Source: Polytrichum commune
Lineage: Eukaryota; Streptophyta; Polytrichopsida; Polytrichales; Polytrichaceae
Assembly (NCBI GenBank): GCA_950295325.1
Contig: OX485803.1
Coordinates: 31,983,554-32,047,553, forward strand
Reading direction: 5' to 3'
DNA: 64,000 nt
The notes under the pieces are model-generated. The model was not told the DNA's origin. It did no database searches and saw nothing but the letters and a program-made list of their open reading frames with translations. This document shows positions 23,644-36,134 of this stretch, piece by piece; positions within the stretch are counted from its first letter, which is position 1; each line of letters opens with the position of its first letter. A program made the translations under genes and the position numbers.

Positions 23644-25473
23644 TCAATCCACATTTGGCAGGTCTTTAATCATAAGATTTGGGTTTACCATCCCAGTAAT
23701 TTGTTGCATCCCGGTAAGTGCCATGGTTAATGTGCTTTGGATGTCCAACATTTGCTTCTTCAATTTTTCGTTGATGTCATCTACATAGTTGTGGGCCTCT
23801 TTGACTATGTCATCCTTCAAGACCTTCATCTCTTCGTGTAGTTCAAGCTTGAGTTTCTTGTTGCCTTCTTCAATGGCCTCCTTCATGATGGTAAAAACTT
23901 CGCTTTTGGTGGCATTCTTCTCCCCTTAGTTTTGGTTTTGGATTGCTTCAATGGTGTTCACCAAGCAAGTGTTAGTGTCTTCAAATCCAAACTTGACCAA
24001 CAAATTTTTGGAGGGTTTGTCAATACCATCAAGACTTCTACGGTGTGGAGTGATTTCCACATGATAAACACCAATTTTTTCCTCTTTTCCTACAAACTTT
24101 TTATATACAAAGGGGTTGAGGCATTCAACATTTGCACTACCATTGTGTCTAATTCCATCTTGCTTATGGAACCAAATGGAGACAACATTATTGGTTCCAA
24201 TTATCTTGCAAATTTCAAGAGATGTGTCATCTATGCTCATCAAGATGGGAAGGTTGTAGAAGGTGAGGGTTAGAGCTTCTTTCCTTTGTTTTTGCTCCAA
24301 GGTGAGAGAGAGCCCTTTGTTCACTTACCCTTCCAAAATTTCATGGTGTGTTGCAACTTGAAGTGTTTGGATTTTCTTGGCTTGTAAGGGGGTTGGTGCA
24401 ACAATGTAAGCATGATTGTTGGGAGTGCTCTTTTGCACCTCTACAATCTCAAATTCATGACCTCTCCTAAAATTATTCTCTAAGATATCTTTGAAGAGCA
24501 TGTGTGAAGAAACATCAATCAAAGTTTCGCTAGTGATTTTGATTGAAAGGTTGTTGTTCCTAGCTATGGAGTGGTAAGTCTTACATACCTTTCCAAGAGT
24601 ACCTTGGGTTGATTTGGGGTCCAATTGTAGAATGAATGGTCTAAGTCCTTTCAACAAAGCCACACCATCAATTTCGGGGTGGAGAAGGTGGAGTTTGGCA
24701 ATTCCCGCCCAAACTCCTTTCTCCCCACCTCTCTTGACACTCATGCACATGATAGATATGGGCTCAATAAGGTTAGTGCCAAGAGGTATTTGCATAAATT
24801 CAAGTCTTTTCCTCACTAGTTATTTCACATGGTTGTGTAGGAGAGGGGTGTTAGGTAATTGGAATTCAATAGCAACATGAAAGTCCAAAGCAAGACATGT
24901 ATTGGGATCAATTGGGATATCGTATGGGATTTGTGTTAGGTTGAGGTGTTGTCCAAGAACACCATCCTCTCTCTTACCTGGGTAGTAGATTTGGGGTATC
25001 CTTGGGAAGGATATTGCGACCCCCTCCATTTCTTCCGCTTCCTTCCTTGGCATTCCCCTAAGTACCCTATCTTCAATGGATTCACCATCGAAGAGTTCTT
25101 CCAACCCCTTTTCCATAGCCAATTTCTCCATGTTAGTGAAACCATACCAAAATTTTTGACGGAACTTTCGTTCCGGGACAATAGAATTTACCTGTGAGGC
25201 TTGTGGGCGTCGTTGTGGAGTTTGGTGTAGAGATTTGTTCGGTGTTGTCTTCTCCCGAGTCCTCTTGGTGCCTATTTCCTTCGCAGCTTGATTCTCCTTT
25301 GCCTTCTCCGCTAAGAGCCGCATGAGATTTTGTGAGGGTGTGTCTACCTCCATGTTGTCATCGTCTCCAAAAATGGGACGATATGTGGAAGGTGATGCCA
25401 TGCTACAGTTGGGTTGCGGTGAGCAGCAACTCCCCAGTTGTAGCTCCACAGTCTTCAGCAGCAACAACTCCAC
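23644..25473 (-). pseudogene. Gag/ORF1-like protein with RRM-like and coiled-coil parts, three in-frame TAA
   Basis: A single minus frame of about 610 codons is broken only by TAA codons at 24,820-24,822, 24,325-24,327 and 23,926-23,928. Segments: an N-terminus with STYRPIFGDDDNMEVDTP and a basic TKRTREKTTPNK block; a domain with KFWYGFTNMEKLAMEKGLEE; a middle with KRGGEKGVWAGIAKLHLL; an RRM-like stretch (LTFYNLPILMSIDD, GSANVECLNPFVYKKF); and a C-terminal coiled coil (EEGNKKLKLELHEEMKVLKD). The order resembles an ORF1/gag-like nucleic-acid-binding protein, but no named family was recognised. Base composition differs from the adjacent G-poor Dualen-like element, so it is probably a separate unit, though being that element's ORF1 cannot be excluded. 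The most natural restored residue at each stop would be Gln (CAA to TAA). Confidence 0.5.
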
Positions 25474-25479
25474 TGCTTC

Positions 25480-25755
25480 AGCTTCTCCTAGCAGCTTTCC
25501 AGCAACTCTTTGGTTTTAAAGCTCCCCGCAGCTCCTTGGTTTTAAAGTTCCCCAGCAGCTTCACAGCAGTTACGGGTACACCTGTGTCGGGCTTGTTTTC
25601 GGTGGCCACAACAACTACCACAGCTGCACCTTAGCGGCTTCAATTACACCTGTAGCGGGTTCGCATTCGGGGTAGCCGCAGCTATCTCAGCTGCTCCTCA
25701 CAGTTTCGATTTCTGTATGGTAGTGGTCTATACGGGTCGGGGTTTTACAGGGTTT
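25480..25755. other. CAGC-rich spacer
   Basis: Short imperfect repeats of AGCAGC, GCAGCTCC and GGTTTTAAAG type lie just upstream of the gag-like frame, and the frame's first codons extend into similar text. No gene or clear promoter element is visible. Confidence 0.4.
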
Positions 25756-26750
25756 TACAGGCTACAGGAGGGTATCTCTGTATTACGGCGGAGCTAAGAT
25801 GAGAATGGGTTTTGACAAAGCGTTGGGCTCTTTAAGTTTTTGCAAGATTTCTATAACGGAGGATTATTAAGACTGGTTTGAGATGAGACACGTTAAATGG
25901 GCTATAACTGAGACTTATGATCAATCAAGCAGTGGGTAGGATCTTACAGATTGGGGATCTCTCTGATTTTTGAGGGTTTTCTAAGTTTTCAAGGGGTTCT
26001 GTAGAGGAAGGGGTATCTTTGGGTTGAGTCGGGGTGATAATGAGGCTATGAGTGAGAAAGTAATGTTTAGGGCGGCAATTCTATGTGGGTTTCTTACTTT
26101 TGCGGAAAGATGAGGATATGGGACTATGTATAAGACTGAAGAATGAGCAAGTATTGCCTGGACAAGCTAGAGTGAAGATTCTGGTGATGTGGTTGCGCCT
26201 CTTTGGGACGTAATGTTGGTGGGTTGGATTGCTGGATCTCGGTCTCGGTTCTGCAGGCTACGGGAGGGTATCTCTGTATTACGGCATAGCTAAAATGAGA
26301 ATGGGTTTTGACAAAGCGTTGAACTCTTTAAGTTTTTGCAGGATTTCTATAACAGAGGATTATTAAGACTGGTTTGAGATGAGACACGTTAACTGAACTA
26401 TAACTGAGACTTATGATCGATCAAGCAGTGGGTAGGATCTTACAAATTGGGGATCTCTTTGATTTTGAGGGTTTTCTAAGTTTTTGAGGGGTTCTGTAAG
26501 AGAAGGGGTATCTTTGGGTTGAGTCGGGGTGATACTGCGGCTATGAGTGAGAAAGCAATGTTTAGGGCGGCTATCTATGTGGGTTTCTTACTTTTGCGGA
26601 AAGATGAGGATATGGGACTATGAATGAGACTGAAAAATGGGCAAGTATTGCCTGGACAAGCTAGAGTGAAGATTCTGGTTATGTAACTGCACCTCTTTGG
26701 GACGTAATGTTGGTGGGTTGGATTGCTGGATCACGGTCTTGGTTCCTGCT
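25755..26750 (+). repeat. Two tandem copies of a ~496-bp unit
   Basis: GGTATCTCTGTATTACGGC at 25,771 recurs at 26,267, and the unit end ATGTTGGTGGGTTGGATTGC at about 26,213 recurs at about 26,709, so the period is close to 496. The copies differ by scattered substitutions and small indels. No coding frame spans either copy. Confidence 0.85.
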
Positions 26751-27180
26751 TGAGATCGTTGGTATCAGTGTCGATTCTTGTGTCTCCACAGTAGTCTTTG
26801 GTGAGGTCTTGCTTGCGTTCGGAGGTGGCAATGTTGGTACTTGTGCCTCTCCAGTAGTCTTCGATGAGATTGTTGGAGTTCGGCGAATTCGTTGTCGGTT
26901 CTTGTACCACCCCCGTAATCTTCGCTGAGATCTTGCTTGAATTTGGTGATAGCAGTGTCCCTACTTGTGCCGCCTAAGTATTCTTCGGTGAGATCTTGCT
27001 TGCGTTTGGTGATAGCTGGGTTGGTTCTTGTGCCGCTCTTGTGATCGTCGGTGAGATCTTGCTTGAGTTCAGCGATATTGGTGTCGGCTCCTGTGCCGTC
27101 TCAGTAATCTTTCGGTGAGTTCTTGCTTGGGTTCGGTGGTAACGGTGTCTCTACTTGTGTCGCCCGAGTCAACTTCGGTG
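26740..27180 (+). repeat. Degenerate minisatellite, ~60-90 bp units
   Basis: Loosely repeated blocks share GAGATCTTGCTTG, GTGTCGGTTCTTGTGCC and AGTAGTCTTCGGTGAG. They follow directly on the 496-bp duplication. The units are too diverged to set an exact period by eye. Confidence 0.6.
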
Positions 27181-27697
27181 TCTTCTCAGATCCTTGGTTG
27201 TTGATGTCGATCGGTTCTTGATTGGTGAGGAGGTGCTCTGTTGCTCTCCAGATCTTGGAGCTTGAGTGACAGATGATGCGGCTGTGGTCCGAACTTTGCA
27301 GATCCAAGTGAAAAAATGTGCTCTCCTAGTGCGGGCCGCCAGCAGCTTTCAGATTTCGGACTCCGCAATGCCAACTCGAGGAGGATCTGAGTTCAGACAC
27401 CCATGTCTGAGTCCATTTTCATTTAGATCTGTAGAGCTCTTCTCATCATCGCATCATCTGCTCACACCAAGCTCTTCCGAGTTGGGTAGCAGCGAACATC
27501 CTCCGCACGCGCTCTACCCTTGCATCCTTACGGCTTTACCTTCCTAACATCATATGGGTTTTCCATGCACTTACCTAGAAATTAATACTAACCCTGTTTT
27601 TTTCTCTTGTATCAGGACCCTCACATTATTGATGACTAGGTCCATGGCAATTTACATCTATATCCTGCGGTCGTAGCATGAGTCTAAGTCGATTCGT

Positions 27698-30600
27698 TTA
27701 TGTTTCTGGTTCAAGTATTTGCTGTGTGGCATTCTTGACGGCCTCCTCTGCAATTTGCGAAACCATCACAAATGCATTCTCTTCCATAACTTTGGGGGGC
27801 ACGGCACTCGCTGTAGCCACTGCAGGTGTGGGAATAGGAGATGCGGACCAGTCAAAGTCCATTTGGCTTGGCAAGCCCTCCAGGGTCCTCTCTTGCGTCA
27901 TCGGTATGTGGAATGCCGGGATGGCTTGCGAGCCACCAGGTGTAGAGGAGAAGTTGATTGCAGCATGCGTGGAATGTGGAAGGGGCTGCGGGTCCTCAGA
28001 TGCCTCTGCATTGCCCAGGATGGATTCACTTTCGCGACATGACTCCTGCACCTCCCCTATTTGGAACGTGTGAGGCCCACTGTGCACCGGCGGATGGACT
28101 GAAAAGTGTTCTAAGCGCTCACGCACAATATTCTCAGCAATATTACGGAGCTCATACATGTACTCGCTACGCTCCAACGGGGGCACCATGATATCTGCAA
28201 AACCAAGAACATCAATGGTTTAGTGATTGTGAACACATGAAGCCGGGATTGCTGAAGCATAACGTTCATGTAACATCAAAATGACCAAAAATACATGGGT
28301 TTGCAAGTACATATCCAATGTCAAGCTCCTCACGATGTTGTAGCCAACGGTCGTAACATGCGAGCGGGGCGAAGAGGAAGGGGGCCGATCACGAATCATC
28401 CATGCCTGAATCCATGTTTGCCTGTCGTGAAAGGCCATGTCTTGGACTGCCCTGAACCGTGTTGAGTTACACCACATGTGCAATTCTGCCCACCATTCAG
28501 ACGTAGGATTTATCAACTCTTGAGTAGCATCGTCCACTTCGGCCACCCATTGGTCATGCGACTGTACCGGTCGGGCGCCTGCAAACACTAGGAAACCCTC
28601 CTCCTTCAAGTAGGTGGTCGCCACCTGCCACGAACGCGAACCTTCACCATCGGCGGCTTCAGCGAGCTTCGACCATTCCGTAACATTAGCAAGAGTTGCG
28701 CCATTGGAAGGGTGTGACACCATAGGGGGCAATGGGGTGTGAAATATAAGGAAACAACGAAGCAGGAGGACTGACCAAGGCACAGGATAAACCCTCGTAA
28801 CATGAGATTGTTGCAAGACCAAGGCATGCACATCTAACCCTTCAACAATTGAGTGGTACAAGGGGTAGGGGGGTGTGAAGTCACGACAGAGAGGATTTGC
28901 TACAAATGAATAATAGAATGGATGCCAACCCCAAGTTGCCATCAGCAAGCACGGATAATGCTCATCATCCCACTCTTTCATTGCCTTGGCAATGGCCTCC
29001 GTGACCTTAGCCTGGCGGTCGTCCTCCCATTGTTTCCGTTGCCTCATCGCCTCTCGCATGAGGAAAGTGTGTTCGACATACTTCACAAGAGCACCAACCT
29101 CAGCTGCAACGGCGGCAACATCAAGGGCCTTGCTGACAGTGGCAACAACAACTTCTGTGATTTGGGGTGTTACGTCTGTCCTTGCCTGCATCAGCACCCG
29201 CCTGACCATGTTACAAATATTGTTCCTTCCTTAACCCCATGTTACAGCCCTTAAGCGGTGAACCACATGTTACAGTCCTAGCCACATATACTTTTCTGAA
29301 CATGAATACATATCTCTGCAGGCTGACTACCTCTAGCTCAATGAAGAGGCCAGTGAGAGTGACCAATAAATTACTGGGATTCATTTAGACCCAATGCTGA
29401 TACTTGACGAGATATCACCTAGCGGACAGGGTTGTGCCTTAAACCTAGCGGACAGGGATGTGCCTAAAACCGTTTCCATATGGACAAAACAAAACATCCA
29501 CCATATGGTGTAAAATAAGTTGACTGCCACAATCTGACATCATAGGTGCCAAATTCACACACTCACAAACCAACAAACTCCAAATGTAACTTATGCACAA
29601 CGTTCTGCCCACCCAAAACCAACCATATTGTATTTCTGAAATTCATAGACATGACAAACATTCATGTGAGGGGAGACGGCTTGGGTTGTACCTGATGCGA
29701 TGGAAGGTGGAATCTACCAAAGGCTGCAAACAACCTGTCCATAAACGACGGGTCGTTCTGCCACTTCTCAACCTCCGCCTGAAATGCCTGAAACTCACCG
29801 CCATCCAAATCAAATTTCAAAAGACCACATGCCATCAAATAAAACAAACCTGGGGGTTGAATTGGGGGCCTCAAAGACGGCTTGGGGATGTCCATCTTCA
29901 CGGATGTTTGCGCGCCACTTGCCACTTTGACATAGAAGGTTTGTCGGTCCTTCCGAAGCCCCGAAGCCAAATCAGGTGAACGTGGGGAACTCTGCATAGG
30001 AGACACTGGCCTAACATGTGGCATAGGAGGGGGGCTTGGAGGAGGGGGACTTGGAGGAGGGGGACTAGGAGGAGCCAAAATGGCAGCCCTCTCTGGGGAG
30101 GGGCAACGGCATTGGATAGGAGCAACGCGTATGGGGTGGGGAAGCGGTTGTCAGTGTACACCATCTGCAGTTCGATAACGTGCGCTCCGTGACGAGTCCG
30201 GTGAATGTTGTTCACCACCACCTGGCTGCGCCTGGGGTATAGGTGTGTGTCTCCTCGGGGCAGCCTTGAATTGGCGGCTCGAATGAAAGACCCTAAAACC
30301 ATCGGCCATCTGCGCATGTGGACGTTTTTTGGGCCGGCTAGGGGGCGTATCAGGTTCATCCTCGTCATCGTCCTCAATGACAACGGGATCATCTGCCGCA
30401 GCTGCTGCACTATGCTGTTTGGGGGGGCGTTGTGGTTTCGGCTTCCCTTGTGGCCGCACATCTGCTGCATGGGCTGGTGAAGCAATCAGGTTCTCCACCG
30501 TCGGCTCCAAAAATCTTCGTTCATGCACTCTGGCTCCATAGGGTGGGTAGGTGATGTCCCTTAGTTCAGGATTAAGCTCGAGCCAGACTGAATTGTCGTG

Positions 30601-30801
30601 CAAGCTATGCCAGACAGACCCATCGCCACGCTGCAAGGCAAGTTTGAGGTCCTTGCCTTGTTTCGCCGTCTTCAGGTTCGGGTACACAGGCAGCTCCAAC
30701 TTCGAGCATGTTTCATCCACAGGTCCACACGGGCATCCAACGACGCGATGATCTGTCAACCGTAGCTTGCTGGGAAAAGATGCCCTACAATACACACACA
30801 A
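27698..30801 (-). CDS. Unrecognised multi-exon protein with C2H2-like N-terminus
   Basis: Minus-strand exons with consistent junctions: 30,801-30,162, intron of 69 bases, 30,092-29,692, then 29,185 to about 28,295, and a last open block 28,189-27,698 whose junction is unresolved. The start reads CVYCRASFPSKLRLTDHRVVGC, a C2H2-like finger; the true first exon is missing (TAG and a weak acceptor precede it). Then come a conserved-looking VWHSLHDNSVWLELNPEL block, an acidic/proline region (EDDDEDEPDTPP), a Ser-Pro repeat (PPSPPPPSPPPPSPPP), FYLMACGLLKFDLDGGEF, and a helical third exon (VSKALDVAAVAAEVG, REAMRQRKQWEDDRQAK, HPFYYSFVANPL). The function is unknown. Its spacers share CATGTTAC words with the MULE region at 8.8-12.4 kb, so it may be an accessory gene of a large transposon. 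Confidence 0.5.
29210..29600. other. Intron of the unrecognised minus gene
   Basis: Lies between the second and third predicted exons. Contains CATGTTACAG words and TTCATTTAGACCC (29,380). Two GCGGACAGGG-type direct repeats occur at about 29,423 and 29,449. Confidence 0.4.
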
Positions 30802-30829
30802 CCAACGACGCTACCGTGTGAGCGGTGAG

Positions 30830-31387
30830 CAGAAAAAAGTCAACGCTTTCCAATTATAGCAATTAAATTTCCAAATTTAGAAAATATAAATAGAAAAAAA
30901 TCGTGGGACCTCTTTTTTTAGTAAAATGATGGACCTATTTCCATGCAAATTTTGAGGGCTTTCAGGACAGAGACTTGGTTTTAGGGTACCTTTCAGAGAG
31001 ACTAGTTGACATGATTTACTTAAACCAGGGAACTTTTGACTGTCCATATTATGGTGAGAGCCGGTTAATCATAGGCTATGGTCACAACGTAAGAGAAAAT
31101 TCTAAGTCAAAAAATTCAAGCATTCAAGCATTCAAGCAAAGTAGCTAAACTCGTACCATTCAATAACATCTAAAGCTACTGTTGGAAGGAGAGACCCATA
31201 AATATTTAGAAACCTTTATAGATATTTAAAAACGAATACAATTCACATCATGTAAATAATGATAGGTCTGATATATCAGCGATATTTTCAGAAAACGTGC
31301 ACTCATACTATAGTATACTCAACGCAATAATACTTAGCGACAACTTATAAATAAGGGGGGGCAGCCTAGCTCCTATAGGTATCCACG
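30830..31387. other. AT-rich spacer, no gene seen
   Basis: No domain-bearing frame is seen on either strand. It separates two minus-strand units. A short CATTCAAGCA duplication occurs near 31,120. Confidence 0.5.
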
Positions 31388-34300
31388 CTAAGGTCCCACA
31401 TGCTTCATGATGCCACTTTCGAGGAGGTGCTTCACTTCATTGAAACTAAGGCTCAGAGCATGGATAAAAGTGTCTTGGTATTGATCCAAGTTGCAGGTCA
31501 CACGGAAGATGAAGTACAAGTGCTTGCAGTTCACCCAAGGGCACCGCTTCCCAAGTGCTCTTGCTGACATCTCCACGAAATCCGGGCACGTGCACGACGG
31601 GAAGGTGCTGATAGTGATACGGTACTCTTCAACCTTAGCCTTCTTTCGGGACTGGAACAGAATGATGCACCCGATCCCTGGGTGAGGTATCATTGTGACG
31701 GAGGTGATTTGACCGTCGACGTTGAGGGCTGACTCCCACTTGTTGCGTTGTTGGACGCATGGTCCGTTGTTACTGCGCCGGATCTTTTTTCCAAACCTCA
31801 GCGTAGGGTATTGATCGGCTTGGGCCGGGGTAGGGAGTTCGGCCATGGATGAAGCAACATTGGAGGAGTCGCCGAAGAGTCTTCTGGGTGACACATCTTG
31901 ACGCTGGTGAAGTTGGAATCCCCCTTCTTCAAAGGCCAGAACCTCCTGGAGAGTGAGGTTTGTCCCAGTGAGGGCATGCCAGACGTCCGGGACATCCAGA
32001 CGGTGTTGCACCCACTTCCTCCTAGTGCCTTTGACACATCTCTCAATGTCGTCGTTGCAGAAGAAGAACTGTGTCAAGAATTCCTTGTTCTTCTTGTAGT
32101 CGCGCATGTAGCCGGTGTACGTAGGAGCTAGAGTACTTTTACCATGCCGAACGATCTTCTGGGTGCACTTGGTCTTTGTGCGAGCTTGCATGGCGAAGCA
32201 GGCCTTGGCGGAAGTCTTGGGCAGTCTAGAAATGTGCCACTTGGAGACATCGCAGTGGGTCTCCTGAATGTTATTGACGTGGGTGACCCGTTGTGGAATC
32301 GATTTCTCGGGGGATTGTGTGAGGGGCAGGTCTGATGGTGTGGTGGAATCAGTGCGTGCCTTGGTTGACCTAGTGCTCACTCGTGAATGAGAGAAGCTGA
32401 CCTTGTCGGGTCTATGTGAATCCTGCTCAGAACCAGGGGGCATATCAAGTTTGCGCTTGGTGGTGCCAAAGACCTCCTCTCCTTCGAGTTGGGGTTTGCG
32501 GGTGCACCAATGCTCTGCTCCAGGCATGTGCTCGAGGGCTGCAACAATTCTCTTGGCGTCACTGGATCGTTGTGCAGCACGAAGGCGGAGTTCTTCTTTT
32601 CCTGGGCCAGTGCCAGACCGTTCACCCTTCAAGTAGGCGTAGTAGTTCGTACATTGCATGAACGCCCTCACAAAATCATCCACGGTCGCAACATATAGAT
32701 CAGAGCCACGGTTTCCAGACTACTGAAGCCATTTGTTATGGACTGTCTCAAAGAGGTTGCAAGATGGCATCTCTGCCAACTCAGAATCTGTGAAATTCTT
32801 AGAGAAGTCAATAAAATGTAGTGAGTACGCTTTGCACAAAAACACGCTAAAAGCCAAAACTGACACCAAAAAACCAAAAAAAAAATTGACACCAAAAAAT
32901 GAAATAGAAAGTGGGTGGGTACTCACTAGTTGCATGAAACCACCCCATTGACGGTAACGAAAATGCCAGAATGCAAGCCATGTATCAAGGTCCTTGATTC
33001 CTTCCTCGGATGCAGCTCCAGAGGAAAGCCACCATGCCCGGATGGCAAGATAACGGGACTCGGACTGCTCGGGAGTCTTGGCATCCTTGTACTGCTTGCA
33101 TAACAACTTGTGTTGCTGTTGGAGGTCGGGCTTGATGTGGGTGGCGGTGTGGTGCTCCATAGACACTGTCCAATGCAATAGACATGTCCTCTCGCGAGAC
33201 TCCATAGGAACCTTGGGATCACCGCTGCCATAGATAATCCTAACTGCATTCCAATTGGCATGTGCACTGTCCGCCATGAACCCTTTGAAGTTAACTTTAG
33301 CAATGCCATGTCTGAGCATAACTTCATTGAGCCCATGCCAAAGAAGGCTCTGCGCCGTGACATCCTCAGACTGCATATCACATACTGCAATAGTCATAAC
33401 CCGGCAGTAGGCCGAGTCATAGACATGGCAAGCCATGGTTGTCCACCCCTTGACACGTTTGACATGGTCAAACATGACCCAAGCATCCTGCAAATCACCG
33501 TGTGGTTGCATTCTCCTGACAAGGTCAACTCCAGAGCCAGGGCCCACCTCGGACATCTTGAACACATAGACTTTCTCCAACAGCTTTCCTTGGCCTGGGA
33601 ATTTGTTTTCTTGCACATAGGGCCAACTACTATGACCTCTGAGTCCGGTGATGTTGTCAATGATCCCCCCTCACCCAATGCGCTTGAAGGAAGTGACAGT
33701 GTTTCGAATACTCGGGGTGCTGAGGTGTTGGTACCTGTCCATGACAAACTTCATGGACTCCAGGTCCATAACTTTATTGGGATCAGATCCCGTGCGTAGA
33801 AGATACTTGGCCAAGAACTCTTTACTTGCAGCCAATGCAATGGCAGAGTTGGTGGCGGTGGGAGTCCTCTCAACCTCTCTACCAATGAGATCATGAATTT
33901 CGACCTTAGACTCTCTACAGACACCTTGCGAAACGGGGTGATGGTGATGACCCATATGGATGCATGCACGGGTCATGTCACCTCTGCCAAGAACATAGTA
34001 CATCTTAGCCTGGCAAGTATCAAGACAATAGGGTGGTGTTTTACAGACCTTACAAATGAGAGATGACCCAGCTGGGGGATCAGCATCTGCGGTGAAGGGT
34101 GAGGCGGTACAGCCTTCCCATTCGGTCTCGTTGACGTCAGTGGCTCGATTGGGGCGGTTGAGATAATCACATCTCTCGTTATGACAGCAGAGATGGCCAA
34201 CACAACATGAAAACCGGAAGGTCAAGCCGAGATCATTGGTAATGTTAGACGTCTTTGTCCTACACCAAGCATGACCGTCGAAACGCTTGTCCATTCCAAA

Positions 34301-35035
34301 CATGAGTCTAGCATGGGAATGGGGAGCATCAGCTCCCAGAGGAGGGAACTCAAAGATGACATCGCCGTCAAAAACAGATGGGAGGAAGTCAACCTTCTCA
34401 TGCCTAACAGATTCATAATCAATACTCTTGAGGATGTTCTTGGACCCTGGTCGGGTTGCAAGCAACTTCAATTGCTGGACAACACTGGGACGATCTATGG
34501 AGACACCTGGGTGAACTGGGGGTCTGGAAGTAGGTGGTTGACTCACAGTAGGCGAGTGTGGAATCCTGAGAGGATTGATGAAGGGTTGATCCTGCGATGG
34601 AGGTGGGGTAAGTGAGGCAAAGTCAGAGGCAGGTGGCACATCATCATCAGAGTCATCACTCAGCAAGGTAACCTCTTGGATGCCGGGCTCCTTTTTGACC
34701 GTCGCCAGAAGAGGAGCCTGCGTGGTGGAGGTGAGGGACATGCCTGGTATTAGCAACACAGTAGTGGTGGCCATCTCCGACTTGATGACGCCTATGGCCT
34801 TGTACTTTGCAGGGAGCAAAAACCAAACCCTACCATCGTCAATGCGAAAGGACATTTGAAGGACAGTGTGACTCAAGTCACCGTTGTCATCAAAGACCTC
34901 TTCCTCGACATGAATTGAGTCTGGGTGGAATCTAAACCTCAGACTAAGGAACGACTCCGCGACTTTGGCTAGACCATCATCTCCAAGAGGGATCATAAGG
35001 GGGATGGAATGGTGCAGTGCTCGGATGGTGGCCAT
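31388..35035 (-). pseudogene. MULE-type transposase with GCM-like and SWIM fingers, two nonsense codons
   Basis: Read as 35,035-32,927, intron 32,798-32,926 (GTGAGT...AAG), 32,797-31,388: about 1,172 codons in one frame except TGA at 33,671-33,673 and TAG at 32,720-32,722. The N-terminal third is linker-rich with an acidic LSDDSDDDVPPASD. A GCM/WRKY-like zinc region follows (FDGHAWCRTKTSN, FRFSCCVGHLCCHNERCDYL). The DDE core shows AWVMFDHVKRVKGW, FKGFMADSAHANWNAVR then TCLLHWTVSMEHH, and a candidate Glu in NLFETVHNKW. The C-terminus has a SWIM finger (SCTCPDFVEM...CPWVNCKHLYF). Both stops fit C-to-T change on the coding strand (CGA to TGA, CAG to TAG), as expected from methylcytosine decay. 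It is not a close copy of the 9-kb MULE. Confidence 0.72.
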
Positions 35036-35099
35036 TGTAGAAGGAATGTAAATGCGAGTACACAGAAGGGAGTGGCCAAATGGGCAATGGACTTAAGGA

Positions 35100-35828
35100 T
35101 TAGCACAAAGTGGGGCGGTGTATATAGTGTTGTGATTAGAAGGCCATGGCAAGATGGGATCTGTGAATGACGGTGGGGACTTGGATTAGTAGGGGAATAA
35201 TAAGCCGATTCATTATAGCAATGTGAATAAGAATTGAAAATGCACTGCAGCATTTACTTAAGTTAGTCATGATCATATGCCAATCCAAACCAGATATATC
35301 AAAACCAAACAATGAGGTTGGATGCCGACTCGCGAACTTATTAATACACCAGACCACGTGAACCATTTAGTGGATGTAAGGGACACCCTAAAGGAAAGTG
35401 TTTCTTTATTAGTGGGCAAGGGTAGAGCATTCACCTTTAAGCCAGAATAGGTAAGTTTAGTTGGAAGAGGATCGTCAATTTATGGCTATACAAATTATTT
35501 ATTTCATTTAGTTTAGTTTGAAATATGTATTGTCATGTGTACTATCATTCATTATTTTTATAAAGCATGATGCTCCTTAAATTTAGATCTTTCCTGGATG
35601 ATTTCAATACATGTTATTAAACATCGGTGTTCATTCTATAAGTGTTCCTTTTTATGATTCCGTATATGTTTATAGCAACTAGACTGTAATCACCATACAT
35701 CGAGATTATGTGAAGGAGGTTATGGGATGGAATATAAGTGTAGATGTAACCCAGGCGAGACACATACATTGATAGGGAGATGTTCACAAAGGAGGGTAGT
35801 GTAGAATTTGTGAAGTCGGGTCAGTTAC
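35100..35828. other. Intergenic spacer
   Basis: AT-rich, no gene recognised. The last 100 bases before 35,829 may hold the promoter of the candidate first exon of gene A, but no clear TATA box was identified. Confidence 0.4.
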
Positions 35829-36134
35829 ATGACAGGGTCTTCGCCGCTAGAGTTAGTGAAACCAAAGGTGAAGAGGAGGAGGAAGGCATTTTTCTCAAAC
35901 AGGAAGCAAATAAGGGCATCTAGGATGAGACAGCCAAAACAACCATATGATAACGTAAACAGCACAGTGAAGGCATTGGAATTCTCCCCAGACCACACAC
36001 GGTCAAGGTCTCGTACACGGAGAAGACAGACTCAGAGTGGTGAAGACATTGCTAGGAAGGGAGTTGGAGTGGGTACGACCAGACAAGTGGAGTTCCCAAA
36101 ATCACATGATCTATCGAGAATTTGCGAGACCCAG
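35829..36134 (+). CDS. Candidate 5' exon of gene A (basic N-terminus)
   Basis: ATG to a strong donor (CCAG then GTATGA) gives exactly 102 codons, ending in phase 0, the same phase in which the 45,705 exon starts. The peptide is very basic: KPKVKRRRKAFFSNRKQ looks like a nuclear localisation signal, followed by SRSRTRRRQTQSG. If joined, the intron would be about 9.6 kb and would contain most of the palindrome array. A second open stretch (36,212-36,452) ends at another donor-like GAG/GTGAGG but its phase does not match. The join is inferred from phase alone; it could be an independent short gene. Confidence 0.35.

Noticed and set aside
23926-24822. Alternative genetic code (TAA read as Gln)
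   Set aside because: Other genes in the window end cleanly at TAA, TAG or TGA and the affected frames are mobile-element relics.
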